In this document: piece by piece, positions 1 through 8,625 of the stretch
Numbering within the stretch: the stretch's first letter is position 1
How the letters are laid out: every line of letters begins with the position of its first letter
NCBI RefSeq assembly: GCF_033025475.1
Contig: NZ_CP130322.1
Span: forward strand, 1,779,001 to 1,843,000
Direction: 5' to 3'
DNA: 64,000 nt
From: Sphingomonas sp. C3-2
GTDB lineage: Bacteria; Pseudomonadota; Alphaproteobacteria; Sphingomonadales; Sphingomonadaceae
Made by a program: the position numbers and the translations under genes
The notes under the pieces: generated by a model
The model's database searches: none
Told to the model about the DNA's origin: nothing
What the model saw: only the letters and a program-made list of their open reading frames with translations

Positions 1-1
1 C

Positions 2-433
2 GTGCGGATCGAGAAATATCTGGCGAATGCCTTTGAAGCTGACCCCGGTGTGCATATTGTCATGCGGCTGCACCCCAGCGAGGACCGCCCGCCCGCCGCA
101 AGTGGTCCACGGCTGCGCTATAGCACCGCTGTCGAACCGCTGGACACACTCCTTTGCGCTGCGGATTGCATTGTAACGTGCGGCTCAACTGTGGGTTTGG
201 AGGCAGGACTGCTGAGAATTCCTGTCGTTCAAATCATGGAGTCGATTTTCTCGCAAGATCTCCCACTGGCAGATTTGGGGTTTGCCCTCGCCGCTCCCAA
301 TACCCAGCACGCAATCCCGCTGATCCGAGATGCGTTAAACACCTCCGGGACACGCGGCCATGCCAACACGTCCTTTAACGCGGCGGCCCATGTTGCCGAC
401 CTCGTTGCCGACCTCGCTTCCGGCGACACCTAA
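2..433 (+). CDS. Glycosyltransferase-like protein, C-terminal fragment (cut by window start)
   Basis: The gene enters from the left edge, so only about 143 C-terminal residues are visible; the GTG at base 2 is probably internal. An HPSE motif followed by a CGSTVGLEAG stretch resembles the C-terminal half of GT-B-fold capsule or CDP-glycerol-type transferases, where these segments bind the nucleotide donor. It lies about 240 bases upstream of the nonulosonate genes on the same strand, so it may attach a sugar made by that cluster. The donor and acceptor cannot be read from the fragment. The exact family is uncertain. Confidence 0.5.
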   Translation: MRIEKYLANAFEADPGVHIVMRLHPSEDRPPAASGPRLRYSTAVEPLDTLLCAADCIVTCGSTVGLEAGLLRIPVVQIMESIFSQDLPLADLGFALAAPNTQHAIPLIRDALNTSGTRGHANTSFNAAAHVADLVADLASGDT

Positions 434-673
434 CCTCTCGATCGAACGCTTAGCCTAAATGGTCAACACCATCGTCGCTTCCCTAGGACATCTTATCGGT
501 ACATATCTAACTGCGTTGAATGGAATTAAGCTTCACCATTCCCATCCCAACGTCTATGACGCGAGGCGTTTCCAATCGGGAAACAGAAACGGTGATATCT
601 ACGGAAGCGCGGCCCCGGCTTCGTTACACGACGCCGTATCCACATTAACCCATTGAGAAGATAGTGCTCGAAC

Positions 674-1795
674 ATGACAATCGATCAGAAAGTATTTCGT
701 TGTTCGAATTGCCTCAACATGTCGACACGGCCTCGCATTCAGTTCGACACCCAAGGGCGCTGCAACGCCTGCGTATGGGGTGAGCAAAAGCAGCTTATCG
801 ACTGGAGCAGCCGCGAACTTGAGTTAGAGGCGCTGCTCGCCAAGCACCGTCGTGACGACGGGTGGTTCGATTGTATAGTGCCAGTGAGTGGTGGCAAGGA
901 CGGCTCCTACGTCGCCTACAACCTGAAGCACAAATATGGGATGAATCCCCTTGCGGTGACTGTGACGCCCGCGCTAGCGCTGGATCTTGGCAACCAGAAT
1001 CTTCGCAATTTCATTAACAGTGGATACAATCACGTCCAGATTTCACCGGACGCAGAGGCGATGCGCTCACTCAATCGCACCGGTTTCATCGAGATGGGCT
1101 TTCCTTATTATGGCTGGCTTATCGCAATTCAATCGGCGGTCGTCCGCCTGGCCGTCCAACTCGGTATCGAACTCATCTTTTACGGCGAAGATGGGGAGGT
1201 CGAGTACGGCGGATCGACAGAAACCGCCAATCGCGCAACCTATACCGTCGACTATATGCGTCGGGTTTACCTCGAGGGAGGCCACGACACTGTTCTGGAG
1301 CGGTCCGGACTTCCGAATGCCGATCTCAACTTTTTCAGATTCCCGTCAAACGAGGAACTGAGCAAGAGCAATCTCGAAATCGCCCATTGGTCATATTTCG
1401 AAAATTGGGATCCTTACCGCAATTATCTGATCGCCAAGGAATTCTGTGGCCTTCAGGAGGCAGAGGCGTCGAATGCCGGCACCTTCACCAATTTTGCGCA
1501 AAACGATCAGGCACTTTACTCCCTCCATACTTATTTGATGTATCTTAAATTCGGCTTCGGGCGCGCGACCCAAGATGCCGGTATCGAGGTGCGTCGTGGC
1601 GCGATGACCAGAGAACAAGCCCTGAATCTCGTCAGGGTCTATGACAATCATTATCCTGAGGAATTCATAAAAAGTTATTTGGAATATTATCAAATAACGC
1701 AGGCAGAATTCGACGCAGTTCTTGATCGCTGGACCAATAAAAATCTCTTTGAGAAAATCGATGGCCGTTGGCAACCAAATTTCGACGCCGACTGA
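674..1795 (+). CDS. N-acetyl sugar amidotransferase (WbpG/PseA family)
   Basis: 373 aa. Two CxxC pairs near residues 10-13 and 30-33 look like a zinc knuckle, and the PP-loop SGGKDGS at about 72-78 binds ATP for adenylation. Known members (WbpG in Pseudomonas, PseA in Campylobacter) turn an N-acetyl group of an activated sugar into an acetamidino group, using ammonia from HisH/HisF paralogues. Exactly such paralogues follow here, and the hisH start overlaps this 3' end by 35 bases. The clustered neuABC genes make a nonulosonic acid the likely substrate (inference). A GAGAAG Shine-Dalgarno lies upstream of the ATG. Confidence 0.88.
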   Translation: MTIDQKVFRCSNCLNMSTRPRIQFDTQGRCNACVWGEQKQLIDWSSRELELEALLAKHRRDDGWFDCIVPVSGGKDGSYVAYNLKHKYGMNPLAVTVTPALALDLGNQNLRNFINSGYNHVQISPDAEAMRSLNRTGFIEMGFPYYGWLIAIQSAVVRLAVQLGIELIFYGEDGEVEYGGSTETANRATYTVDYMRRVYLEGGHDTVLERSGLPNADLNFFRFPSNEELSKSNLEIAHWSYFENWDPYRNYLIAKEFCGLQEAEASNAGTFTNFAQNDQALYSLHTYLMYLKFGFGRATQDAGIEVRRGAMTREQALNLVRVYDNHYPEEFIKSYLEYYQITQAEFDAVLDRWTNKNLFEKIDGRWQPNFDAD

Positions 1796-2411
1796 TAGCC
1801 AGATCGCCCTGATCGACGCCAATATCGGCAACATCGATTCAGTGGCATCCGCGCTGCGCTATCTCGGTCTCGACTTCCGGCTAGCCTCCTCCGCCGAGGA
1901 ACTGGTCAATGTCTCGCATGTCATCCTACCCGGCGTCGGCGCATTCCGGGCCGGGATGGCGGCACTCGACAGCCATGGGCTCATTTCGCCGCTGCGCGCT
2001 CTGTCGCGCAGCGGCGAAAGCAAGTTGCTCGGCATATGCCTCGGCATGCAGCTGCTTGGTGATCACAGCGAAGAAGGTGATTGCGACGGTCTTGCCATCA
2101 TGCCATTCCAGGTCCGTCGGCTTCCGCAACCGTCCACCGGGACTATAAAGGTGCCACATGTGGGCTTCACCTCAGTAGCCGGCTATCAAACATCAGGCCT
2201 GTTTTCCGGTCTCGGCGATGCTGCCGACTTCTACTTCACCCATTCCTTCGCGGTGCACGAGATAGACCGTCCCGCCAATCTCGGATGGTCTCAGCATGGG
2301 ACAGAGTTTATCGCAGCATTCGATGCCGGAAACATTTGTGGCGCGCAATTCCATCCCGAGAAAAGCCAATCCAATGGCTTACAATTGCTCAAGAATTTTC
2401 TAGATCAATAA
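1761..2411 (+). CDS. HisH-type glutamine amidotransferase subunit (sugar amidination paralogue)
   Basis: 216 aa from the ATG at 1761, which is preceded by GAGAAA; an earlier ATG at 1722 lies deeper inside the upstream gene. Class I glutaminase features are intact: PGVGAF near residue 57, the nucleophile Cys about 93 in GICLGMQ, and His about 198 with Glu about 200 in FHPEKS. It should release ammonia from glutamine. Its place between wbpG and a HisF paralogue, with no other his genes nearby, argues that the ammonia is passed to sugar amidination and not to histidine synthesis. The gene ends 2 bases before the HisF ATG. Confidence 0.87.
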   Translation: MAVGNQISTPTDSQIALIDANIGNIDSVASALRYLGLDFRLASSAEELVNVSHVILPGVGAFRAGMAALDSHGLISPLRALSRSGESKLLGICLGMQLLGDHSEEGDCDGLAIMPFQVRRLPQPSTGTIKVPHVGFTSVAGYQTSGLFSGLGDAADFYFTHSFAVHEIDRPANLGWSQHGTEFIAAFDAGNICGAQFHPEKSQSNGLQLLKNFLDQ

Positions 2412-2413
2412 TC

Positions 2414-3232
2414 ATGCCAAAAAAACGGGTCATATTCACGCTATTCTATGACGCAGGAAATTTCATGCTCAGTCGGAACTTCCGACTCCAGAAGGCAGGT
2501 GATGCCCGCTGGCTGCTCAAGAATTATAAAATCGCCGACATGTCCGCCTTTATCGACGAACTGATGATCGTAGATGTCACCCGTGGCCCCCGCGACCGCC
2601 AGCGCTTCATTGAGGATATTCGTCAGATCGCGACAGGATGCTTCATCCCCCTCACGCTTGGCGGGGGCATAGATAGCGTTGAAGCTGCTAGTTTTTTTGT
2701 TGCGAATGGCGCAGACAAGGTCATCGTCAATTCGCTGTTCGATGACGCCCCTTCGATCGTCCGCCAGATTGCCGACACCTGCGGGGAACAATGCGTGGTC
2801 GGCGGAATCGACCTGCAGAGATCCGATGACGGCACCTATATCGTATATACCGGGCAAGGCAGCAGCGCCTTACCCATATCGGTTCACGACCGGATCACGA
2901 TGATGCTGGAAGCGGGTGCCGGGGAGATCCTGCTCCAGTCGATCACCCGAGACGGCACCGGACAGGGCTTTGACTTCGAGATGATCGACGAGATCGGGCA
3001 GGCACTGCCTGTTCCTCTCATCCTGTGCGGCGGCTGCGGCAAAGGCGCGCACATGCGCGAAGCCCTTCAGCGCCACGACGTTGACGCTATCGCCACGGCA
3101 AACCTTTTTAATTTCATCGGAAACGGCCTTCAGACTGCCCGCGAGGAATTGCTGGCGGACGGCCTCGATCTTGCACGATGGGATGTCTCGATGATCCGGT
3201 CGCTGCATAACATATTGGCAATGCCCGCGTGA
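2414..3232 (+). CDS. HisF-like (beta/alpha)8 barrel subunit lacking the cyclase Asp
   Basis: 272 aa, ATG at 2414. The HisF fold is clear: LTLGGGID near residue 80, GADKV near 99, GGID with Asp about 133, LQSITRDGT, and a C-terminal GGCGK. At the N-terminus the family motif CLDVKDGR-VVKG is replaced by TLFYDAGNFMLS. By eye this puts Phe at the catalytic Asp11 position and Leu at the Lys19 position of Thermotoga HisF. It is therefore probably not an imidazole-glycerol-phosphate cyclase but the ammonia-channelling partner of the adjacent HisH for the WbpG-like enzyme. The next gene starts with an overlapping GTGA. Confidence 0.85.
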   Translation: MPKKRVIFTLFYDAGNFMLSRNFRLQKAGDARWLLKNYKIADMSAFIDELMIVDVTRGPRDRQRFIEDIRQIATGCFIPLTLGGGIDSVEAASFFVANGADKVIVNSLFDDAPSIVRQIADTCGEQCVVGGIDLQRSDDGTYIVYTGQGSSALPISVHDRITMMLEAGAGEILLQSITRDGTGQGFDFEMIDEIGQALPVPLILCGGCGKGAHMREALQRHDVDAIATANLFNFIGNGLQTAREELLADGLDLARWDVSMIRSLHNILAMPA

Positions 3233-4260
3233 TAGAAGCAACGAGTGAGCCGCGCTTCGTCGTGGCGAGTCTGGGAAGCATCGGACAGAGACACCTGCGC
3301 AATCTGCGGCAGCTACGCCCAAACGCGCTCATCGCAGCGCTTCGTCGTCCAGGTGGCGGCACTGAGACATTCGAGGGGTGCGACGCGCTTTTCACCAGCA
3401 TTGAGCAAGCGCTGCCTTTCCAGCCTGTGGCAGCAATATTGGCTGGACCGGCGACCACTCATATCGAGCTAGCGCAGGCCTTCGTCGAACGCGGCATTTC
3501 AGTGCTAATCGAAAAACCCTTGTCAGCCGATCTCCACGGATTAGCCAGACTTTCCGAGACGGCACAAGCGCAGGGCACACCGATAATGATCGGTTATAAT
3601 CTGCGCTTCAATGCCTCACTCGCCTCGATGCGCGCGGATCTCCAAGCTGGTGCCATCGGTGACGTCCTGTCAGTACGCGCGGAGGTGGGGCAATATCTGC
3701 CAGATTGGCGCCCTGGATCGGATTATCGTCAGAACGTGTCCGCTCAACGTTCTTTGGGCGGCGGGGCCCTTCTCGAGCTCAGCCACGAGATAGATTATAT
3801 TTACTGGTTGTTCGGCATGCCCGAACGAGTCACCTGCCGTGGCGGCCGCCTCTCCGACCTTGATATAGATGTGGAGGATTGCGTCGAATTGTGCCTTGAG
3901 TACTCCTCCCCGCCTCGCCTTGTGTCAATTCACCTCGACTTCCTGCAACGTCCAGCAATCCGAACCTGCAAACTGGTTGGATCGCGCGGCACGATGCTAT
4001 GGAACGCGCTGGAGGATAGCTATGCGGTGAACGTAGCGGAAGCCGCGCCGGACAGACGCATCGTCCACAAGCCGATGCACGATCGCAACCAGATGTATCT
4101 GGATGAGCTGTCAGCTTTCCTTGCAGCTGCAGAAAACCGCCATCCCACTCCCATCCCGCTTGCAGAGGGAATAGATGTTATGCGGATTATCACCGCAGCC
4201 CGCCGGTCGTTGGAAAGTGGTCGCGCAGAACAGCCAATCGCGATAACGACGTCAGCATGA
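3229..4260 (+). CDS. Gfo/Idh/MocA-family NAD(P)-dependent sugar oxidoreductase
   Basis: 343 aa, GTG start overlapping the hisF-like stop by 4 bases. An N-terminal Rossmann fold is shown by the glycine-rich LGSIGQRHLRNL at about residues 10-21, and the family EKPLS motif, whose Lys is usually catalytic, lies near residue 98. A C-terminal alpha/beta domain follows. The substrate cannot be read from sequence. Its place between the amidotransferase triad and the cytidylyltransferase suggests oxidation or epimerisation of the nonulosonate or of a partner sugar, but no known pathway step requires it. The 3' end overlaps the next ATG by 4 bases. Confidence 0.82.
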   Translation: MIEATSEPRFVVASLGSIGQRHLRNLRQLRPNALIAALRRPGGGTETFEGCDALFTSIEQALPFQPVAAILAGPATTHIELAQAFVERGISVLIEKPLSADLHGLARLSETAQAQGTPIMIGYNLRFNASLASMRADLQAGAIGDVLSVRAEVGQYLPDWRPGSDYRQNVSAQRSLGGGALLELSHEIDYIYWLFGMPERVTCRGGRLSDLDIDVEDCVELCLEYSSPPRLVSIHLDFLQRPAIRTCKLVGSRGTMLWNALEDSYAVNVAEAAPDRRIVHKPMHDRNQMYLDELSAFLAAAENRHPTPIPLAEGIDVMRIITAARRSLESGRAEQPIAITTSA

Positions 4261-4973
4261 CGGCACGAGCTTTTATCTTCGCACGGGGTGGATCAAAGGG
4301 GGTTCCGCGCAAGAATGTCCGCCTCCTCGATGGCAAACCCCTCATCGGTTATGCAATCGACATCGCACGGGCATGCCCTTCGCTAGGTGACGTCATCATC
4401 TCCACGGATGACGATGAAATTGCACAAACGGCCTTGACGTTGGGAGCACGCGTTCCGTTCCGGCGACCAGCGGAACTTGCCTCTGACACTGCCTCCGAAT
4501 GGCTAGCCTGGCGCCATGCCATCGAATGGACACGTGAACATGACGGCGGCGATTTCGACGTCTTCGTCAGCCTGCCCGCGACCTCTCCTTTCCGTGCGGT
4601 CGAAGATGTCGAAGCATGTATAGCCATGCTTCGCAACGATCCGGCCGCTGACGTGGTCGTAACCGTCAGGAAGGCTGAACGCAGCCCCTATTTCAACATG
4701 GTATTCTTGAATGACGACGGTGCCGCCCGGCTCGTCATCCGACCCGAACATGGCGTCACCCGCCGACAAGATGCTCCTCAAGTCTATGACATGACCACCG
4801 TGGCCTATGCTGCACGCCCCGACTTTGTACTATCCCGCAATGGCATATTCGAAGGCCGTGTGCGCGTGGTGGAAGTGCCGCCTGAGCGGGCCATGGATAT
4901 TGACACCCCCTATGATTTTGCCATCGCCGAATATATAGCGCGCGATTATGCGGCCGACCGCGGCAATCTCTAA
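4257..4973 (+). CDS. neuA: CMP-nonulosonate (acylneuraminate-type) cytidylyltransferase
   Basis: 238 aa. The N-terminal FARGGSKGVPRKN motif is the CTP-binding signature of the NeuA/LegF/PseF family, and PATSPF at about residues 102-107 fits the substrate pocket. The enzyme couples CTP to a free nonulosonic acid to give the CMP-sugar donor. Sequence does not distinguish sialic, legionaminic and pseudaminic acid. The flanking PglE/PglD/NeuC-type genes favour a di-N-acylated legionaminic acid. It starts with an ATGA overlap with the oxidoreductase gene. Confidence 0.88.
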   Translation: MTARAFIFARGGSKGVPRKNVRLLDGKPLIGYAIDIARACPSLGDVIISTDDDEIAQTALTLGARVPFRRPAELASDTASEWLAWRHAIEWTREHDGGDFDVFVSLPATSPFRAVEDVEACIAMLRNDPAADVVVTVRKAERSPYFNMVFLNDDGAARLVIRPEHGVTRRQDAPQVYDMTTVAYAARPDFVLSRNGIFEGRVRVVEVPPERAMDIDTPYDFAIAEYIARDYAADRGNL

Positions 4974-4996
4974 TATCGACACGGAGAGGCTTTCCG

Positions 4997-5800
4997 ATGC
5001 GCACGATTTCGGAACTGAGCGACCTCACGGGTCGCATGGCCATAATTACGGGCGGAGCTGGGCATATCGGCCGCGCTATGGCAACCGCGTTGGCCGAGCA
5101 TCATTGCAACATATTATTGGTTGATCGCGACCCTGATGCACTCGTCCGAGCGGCGAACGAGCTAAGCGACATAGGAACGGGCCGCATTCACACTGCCACG
5201 GTTGACCTGGAAAGCGAGGCGCAGCGCCTCTCGCTCGTCAACCGCGTCCAAGCGGATTTTGGCCGGCTCGATATCCTCATCAACAATGCCGGTTTCGTGG
5301 GCGACAGCCAGCTGGAAGGATGGGCGGTACCATTCGATCAACAGCGCATTGATACCTGGCGCCGAGCGGTCGAGGTAAATTTGACAGCCCCGTTCCATCT
5401 TTCGCAGGCACTTTCTCCCCTTCTTAGAGCAGGTGGAAAAGGCTCGATCATCAATCTTGGCTCCATCTACGGCGTATTAGGTCCCGATCTGGGGCTCTAT
5501 GCCGGGACAACTATGGGAAATCCGGGCGCCTATGCAGCCAGCAAAGGTGGCCTGCTGCAGTTGACGCGCTGGCTGTCGACCAGTCTTGCACCCTCAATCC
5601 GGGTCAATAGCATCAGCCCGGGTGGGCTAGCGCGAGGCCAGGACGAGCGTTTCACGGCACGCTATCTCGCCCGTACCCCCTTGGGCCGGATGGGGGGCGA
5701 GGAAGACTTCAAAGGGGTAGCATTATTCCTTGCCAGTGACCTATCCGCATGGATCACTGGGCAGAACATTCTGGTGGATGGCGGATGGTCGGCATGGTAA
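4997..5800 (+). CDS. Short-chain dehydrogenase/reductase (PtmA-like position)
   Basis: 267 aa classical SDR: cofactor motif TGGAGHIG near residue 19, NNAG near 96, active-site Ser in the NLGSIYG stretch, and YAASK near residue 178. The C-terminal GQNILVDGGW is typical. SDRs of this kind (PtmA) occur in Campylobacter legionaminic acid clusters, where their role has been linked to early sugar precursor supply. Here the substrate is unknown. An AGAGGC stretch precedes the ATG. It lies between neuA and neuB on the same strand and is probably in the same operon. Confidence 0.83.
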   Translation: MRTISELSDLTGRMAIITGGAGHIGRAMATALAEHHCNILLVDRDPDALVRAANELSDIGTGRIHTATVDLESEAQRLSLVNRVQADFGRLDILINNAGFVGDSQLEGWAVPFDQQRIDTWRRAVEVNLTAPFHLSQALSPLLRAGGKGSIINLGSIYGVLGPDLGLYAGTTMGNPGAYAASKGGLLQLTRWLSTSLAPSIRVNSISPGGLARGQDERFTARYLARTPLGRMGGEEDFKGVALFLASDLSAWITGQNILVDGGWSAW

Positions 5801-5841
5801 ACACCGCCGGCGCGTAAATTATCAGGAGCAAATCCACCCTC

Positions 5842-6876
5842 GTGACGACGACGTTCATCATTGCCGAGGCTGGCGTCAATCACAACGGCCGCGAGGATCT
5901 CGCTTTTGAGCTGGTTGACGCAGCAGCCGAAAGTGGCGCCGACGCGGTTAAATTCCAGACTTTCTCAGCCGACAAACTTGTTCGCAAAGGCGCAGCGACG
6001 GCCGAGTATCAGGAGCGCCAGACCGGCAGCACCGATCAGCACAACCTTCTGAAAGCACTCGAACTTTCGCGCGACCTCCACGTCGCCCTGTTCGAGCGCT
6101 GTGAAATGCTGGGGATCGAATTCATGTCGACGCCTTTCGACGAGGAGGCAGCCAGTTTTCTCGCCGACCTAGGCATGCAGCGCTTCAAGATCCCATCGGG
6201 GGAAATCACCAATGAGCCGTTTCTCGCGCACATTGCCGCGATCGGACGACCGATCATCCTTTCGACAGGGATGGCCGATCTCGCCGAGATCGAGCGTGCG
6301 GTCACTGTCATCCGCGAGACGCGCACGCGCGTCGGTCTGCCAGCGCTCGTAACGGGCGATCTGACGGTTCTGCACTGCACGTCCAATTATCCTGCCAATT
6401 ATGCCGATACGAATTTGCGCGCGATGGCGACGATCGCGGCGGCCACCGGCTTACCCGTCGGCTATTCGGATCATACGCTTGGCCTCGCGGTTTCGACTGC
6501 GGCGGTCGCATTGGGCGCAACGGTGATCGAAAAGCATTACACTCTCGACAAGACCATGTCTGGTCCCGATCACGCCGCATCGCTGACCATTTCAGAACTG
6601 CGTGAACTGGTGAAACAGATTCGCGCTGTCGAAGCTGCACTTGGGTCCCCCGAAAAGCGACCAACCCAAAGCGAATTGCCGGTCCGTGCACTGGTTCGCC
6701 GTAGCATTACCCTTATTCGTCCAGTCCAGGCTGGCGCAGCTATCACTCGCGAAGATATCGCCTTACTGCGCCCCGGTGATGGCATCGCCCCTGGCGCTTG
6801 GGACGATGTGATCGGACGGCGCGCCACGCGCGCGATGGATACAGGTACCACCTTGCGCTGGTCCGACGTAAAATGA
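5842..6876 (+). CDS. neuB: N-acetylneuraminate/legionaminate synthase family (NeuB/LegI)
   Basis: 344 aa, GTG start at 5842 with AGGAGC about 14 bases upstream. The TIM-barrel part carries EAGVNHNG at the N-terminus, KFQTF near residue 38 and LHCTSNYP near residue 180. The C-terminal 60 or so residues form an SAF (antifreeze-like) domain that helps bind substrate. The family condenses a ManNAc-type sugar with phosphoenolpyruvate to form a nine-carbon nonulosonic acid. With the neighbouring NeuC-type epimerase the likely substrate is 2,4-diacetamido-2,4,6-trideoxymannose (inference). An ATGA overlap couples it to neuC. Confidence 0.93.
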   Translation: MTTTFIIAEAGVNHNGREDLAFELVDAAAESGADAVKFQTFSADKLVRKGAATAEYQERQTGSTDQHNLLKALELSRDLHVALFERCEMLGIEFMSTPFDEEAASFLADLGMQRFKIPSGEITNEPFLAHIAAIGRPIILSTGMADLAEIERAVTVIRETRTRVGLPALVTGDLTVLHCTSNYPANYADTNLRAMATIAAATGLPVGYSDHTLGLAVSTAAVALGATVIEKHYTLDKTMSGPDHAASLTISELRELVKQIRAVEAALGSPEKRPTQSELPVRALVRRSITLIRPVQAGAAITREDIALLRPGDGIAPGAWDDVIGRRATRAMDTGTTLRWSDVK

Positions 6877-8003
6877 TGCGCGACATTCGATACATCTCCG
6901 GAACTCGGGCAGATTACGGCCTGATGCGGGAAACGCTTCGCGCCATTAACCACCATCCCAATCTTCGCTTGAGTCTGCTCGTCACCGGAATGCACCTCGA
7001 TCCGGCCTATGGAGCAACCGTCCACGAGATCGAGGCCGATGGCTTTCACATTTCCGGCACAATCGCTTCGGCAGAGGATCAAGCCAGCGGCTCTGCCATG
7101 GCGCGCGGAATAGCGCGGATGATTACGGGATTTACCGATGCCCTAGAAAAAAATCGGCCCGATCTGGTGGTTCTATTAGGCGATCGCGGTGAAATGTTGG
7201 CGGGGGCGATCGCCGCCATTCATCTCGATCTGCCCATCGCCCACATACATGGCGGCGAACGGTCCGGAACCGTAGACGAACCTGTCCGCCACGCCATATC
7301 GAAACTTTCCCATTATCATTTCACCGCGACAGCGGAAGCCGCGCAACGATTGCGGCACATGGGGGAATTGACGGAGCGAATCTTCCAAGTTGGTGCACCC
7401 GGCTTGGTTGGGTTGACCGCTTCCGCTTCTCACAACCGTGTGACACTTGCGGCTGAGGTCGGCTTTGACCCAACGCGGCCAATTGCCCTGTTCGTGTATC
7501 ACCCTGTTCTGCAAGAGGCTACCACGGCCGGCGACATCGCAGCATCCATACTAGATCTATTGCGGCGTCAGGGCTTTCAGATAATCGCATTAAAGCCAAA
7601 TTCGGATGGCGGCAGCGATCATATCCGGACCATCCTGGAAACGTGCTCCGGCCTACCCGACATTCGGGTGGTCACCCACTTACCCCGAGACAGTTTCATC
7701 AGTTGGATGGCCGTCGCCGACGTCATGATCGGCAATTCCAGTGCCGGCATCATTGAAGCTGCGAGCTTCGGTACTCCTGTAATCAACGTCGGTATGCGCC
7801 AAAACTTCCGTCAACGTAATGCCAATGTCATTGACGTCGAAGCCAACGCACTGAATCTTGACGCGGCACTGCAAGATGTCGTGCGCAAGGGCCGCTTCCC
7901 CATCGCCAACATTTATGGGGATGGTATGTCGAACACGCGAATTGCCGATCTGCTAGCCAGCGTCCCCATCAACGGCGTAACATGGAAGTTCAATGCCTAC
8001 TGA
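6873..8003 (+). CDS. neuC: UDP-sugar 2-epimerase, hydrolysing (NeuC/LegG family)
   Basis: 376 aa from the ATG at 6873, which overlaps the neuB stop; an in-frame ATG further upstream lies inside neuB. The NeuC signature is present: ISGTRADYGLMR at the N-terminus, LGDRGEML near residue 100, HIHGGERSGTVDE near residue 125 and IGNSSAGIIEA in the C-terminal half. Family members remove UDP and invert C2, giving the free manno-sugar for NeuB. Given the PglE/PglD-type genes downstream, UDP-diacetylbacillosamine is the probable substrate, as for LegG. Confidence 0.92.
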   Translation: MMRDIRYISGTRADYGLMRETLRAINHHPNLRLSLLVTGMHLDPAYGATVHEIEADGFHISGTIASAEDQASGSAMARGIARMITGFTDALEKNRPDLVVLLGDRGEMLAGAIAAIHLDLPIAHIHGGERSGTVDEPVRHAISKLSHYHFTATAEAAQRLRHMGELTERIFQVGAPGLVGLTASASHNRVTLAAEVGFDPTRPIALFVYHPVLQEATTAGDIAASILDLLRRQGFQIIALKPNSDGGSDHIRTILETCSGLPDIRVVTHLPRDSFISWMAVADVMIGNSSAGIIEAASFGTPVINVGMRQNFRQRNANVIDVEANALNLDAALQDVVRKGRFPIANIYGDGMSNTRIADLLASVPINGVTWKFNAY

Positions 8004-8625
8004 AAGACTATATATTGTTGGCGCCGGTGGCCATGCCAAGGTCGTTCTCGACGCACTGACGCTCAGCGTGCCGCAGCGCGCCGTCATCGTCGTTGACGAG
8101 GATGAGCAACGCACCGGCCAATTGATTCTAGGGCATACCGTTCTCCATTACCCTCTCCCTGAAACCTTGGGAGGAAGGGATTTTCACCTGGCGATTGGAC
8201 ACGCTGCAACGCGCAACCGCATGCATAAAATACTTGTCGCGGTCGGCGCGCGCGCCGTCACGATCCGACACCCAGCAGCTTCGATCGCCGCATCGGCCCT
8301 TATTGGCGATGGCTGCTTCATTGCCGCACAATCGGTTGTCGCACCATCTGCGCGAGTTGGCGCACATGTGATCGCGAACCATGGCGCGATCATCGATCAT
8401 GACTGCGAGGTCGGTGATTTTTGCCATATCGCACCCAACGCCACCTTAGGTGGCGGGGCCATAATCGGCGCATCGGTATTGATCGGCGCCGGCGCGACCA
8501 TATTGCCAGGGGTGCGAATTGGCGACGGCGCAACGATTGCGGCGGGCGCAACGATCGTACGTGACGTGGCTCCCGGAGAAACCGTTATTTTTGCCATGGT
8601 TCGAAAGCAGCAGGTATCGGCGTGA
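7993..8625 (+). CDS. neuD: Sugar O/N-acyltransferase (NeuD/PglD family)
   Basis: 210 aa. It has an N-terminal Rossmann-like substrate domain (YIVGAGGHAKVVLDAL) followed by left-handed beta-helix hexapeptide repeats from about residue 95. The IDHDCEVGDFCHI segment holds the His expected as catalytic base in PglD. The enzyme would acetylate UDP-4-amino sugar to UDP-diacetylbacillosamine, feeding the preceding NeuC. It overlaps neuC by 11 bases, and its TGA overlaps the GTG of the aminotransferase. O-acetylation of a finished sugar (NeuD role) is the alternative. Confidence 0.87.
   Translation: MPTERLYIVGAGGHAKVVLDALTLSVPQRAVIVVDEDEQRTGQLILGHTVLHYPLPETLGGRDFHLAIGHAATRNRMHKILVAVGARAVTIRHPAASIAASALIGDGCFIAAQSVVAPSARVGAHVIANHGAIIDHDCEVGDFCHIAPNATLGGGAIIGASVLIGAGATILPGVRIGDGATIAAGATIVRDVAPGETVIFAMVRKQQVSA

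Noticed and set aside
459-656. 65-codon frame before the amidotransferase gene
   Set aside because: No ribosome site and no family likeness; the gap is more simply spacer with a promoter.
1761-3232. HisH and HisF as histidine biosynthesis genes
   Set aside because: No other his genes are present, wbpG is adjacent, and the HisF catalytic Asp is missing.
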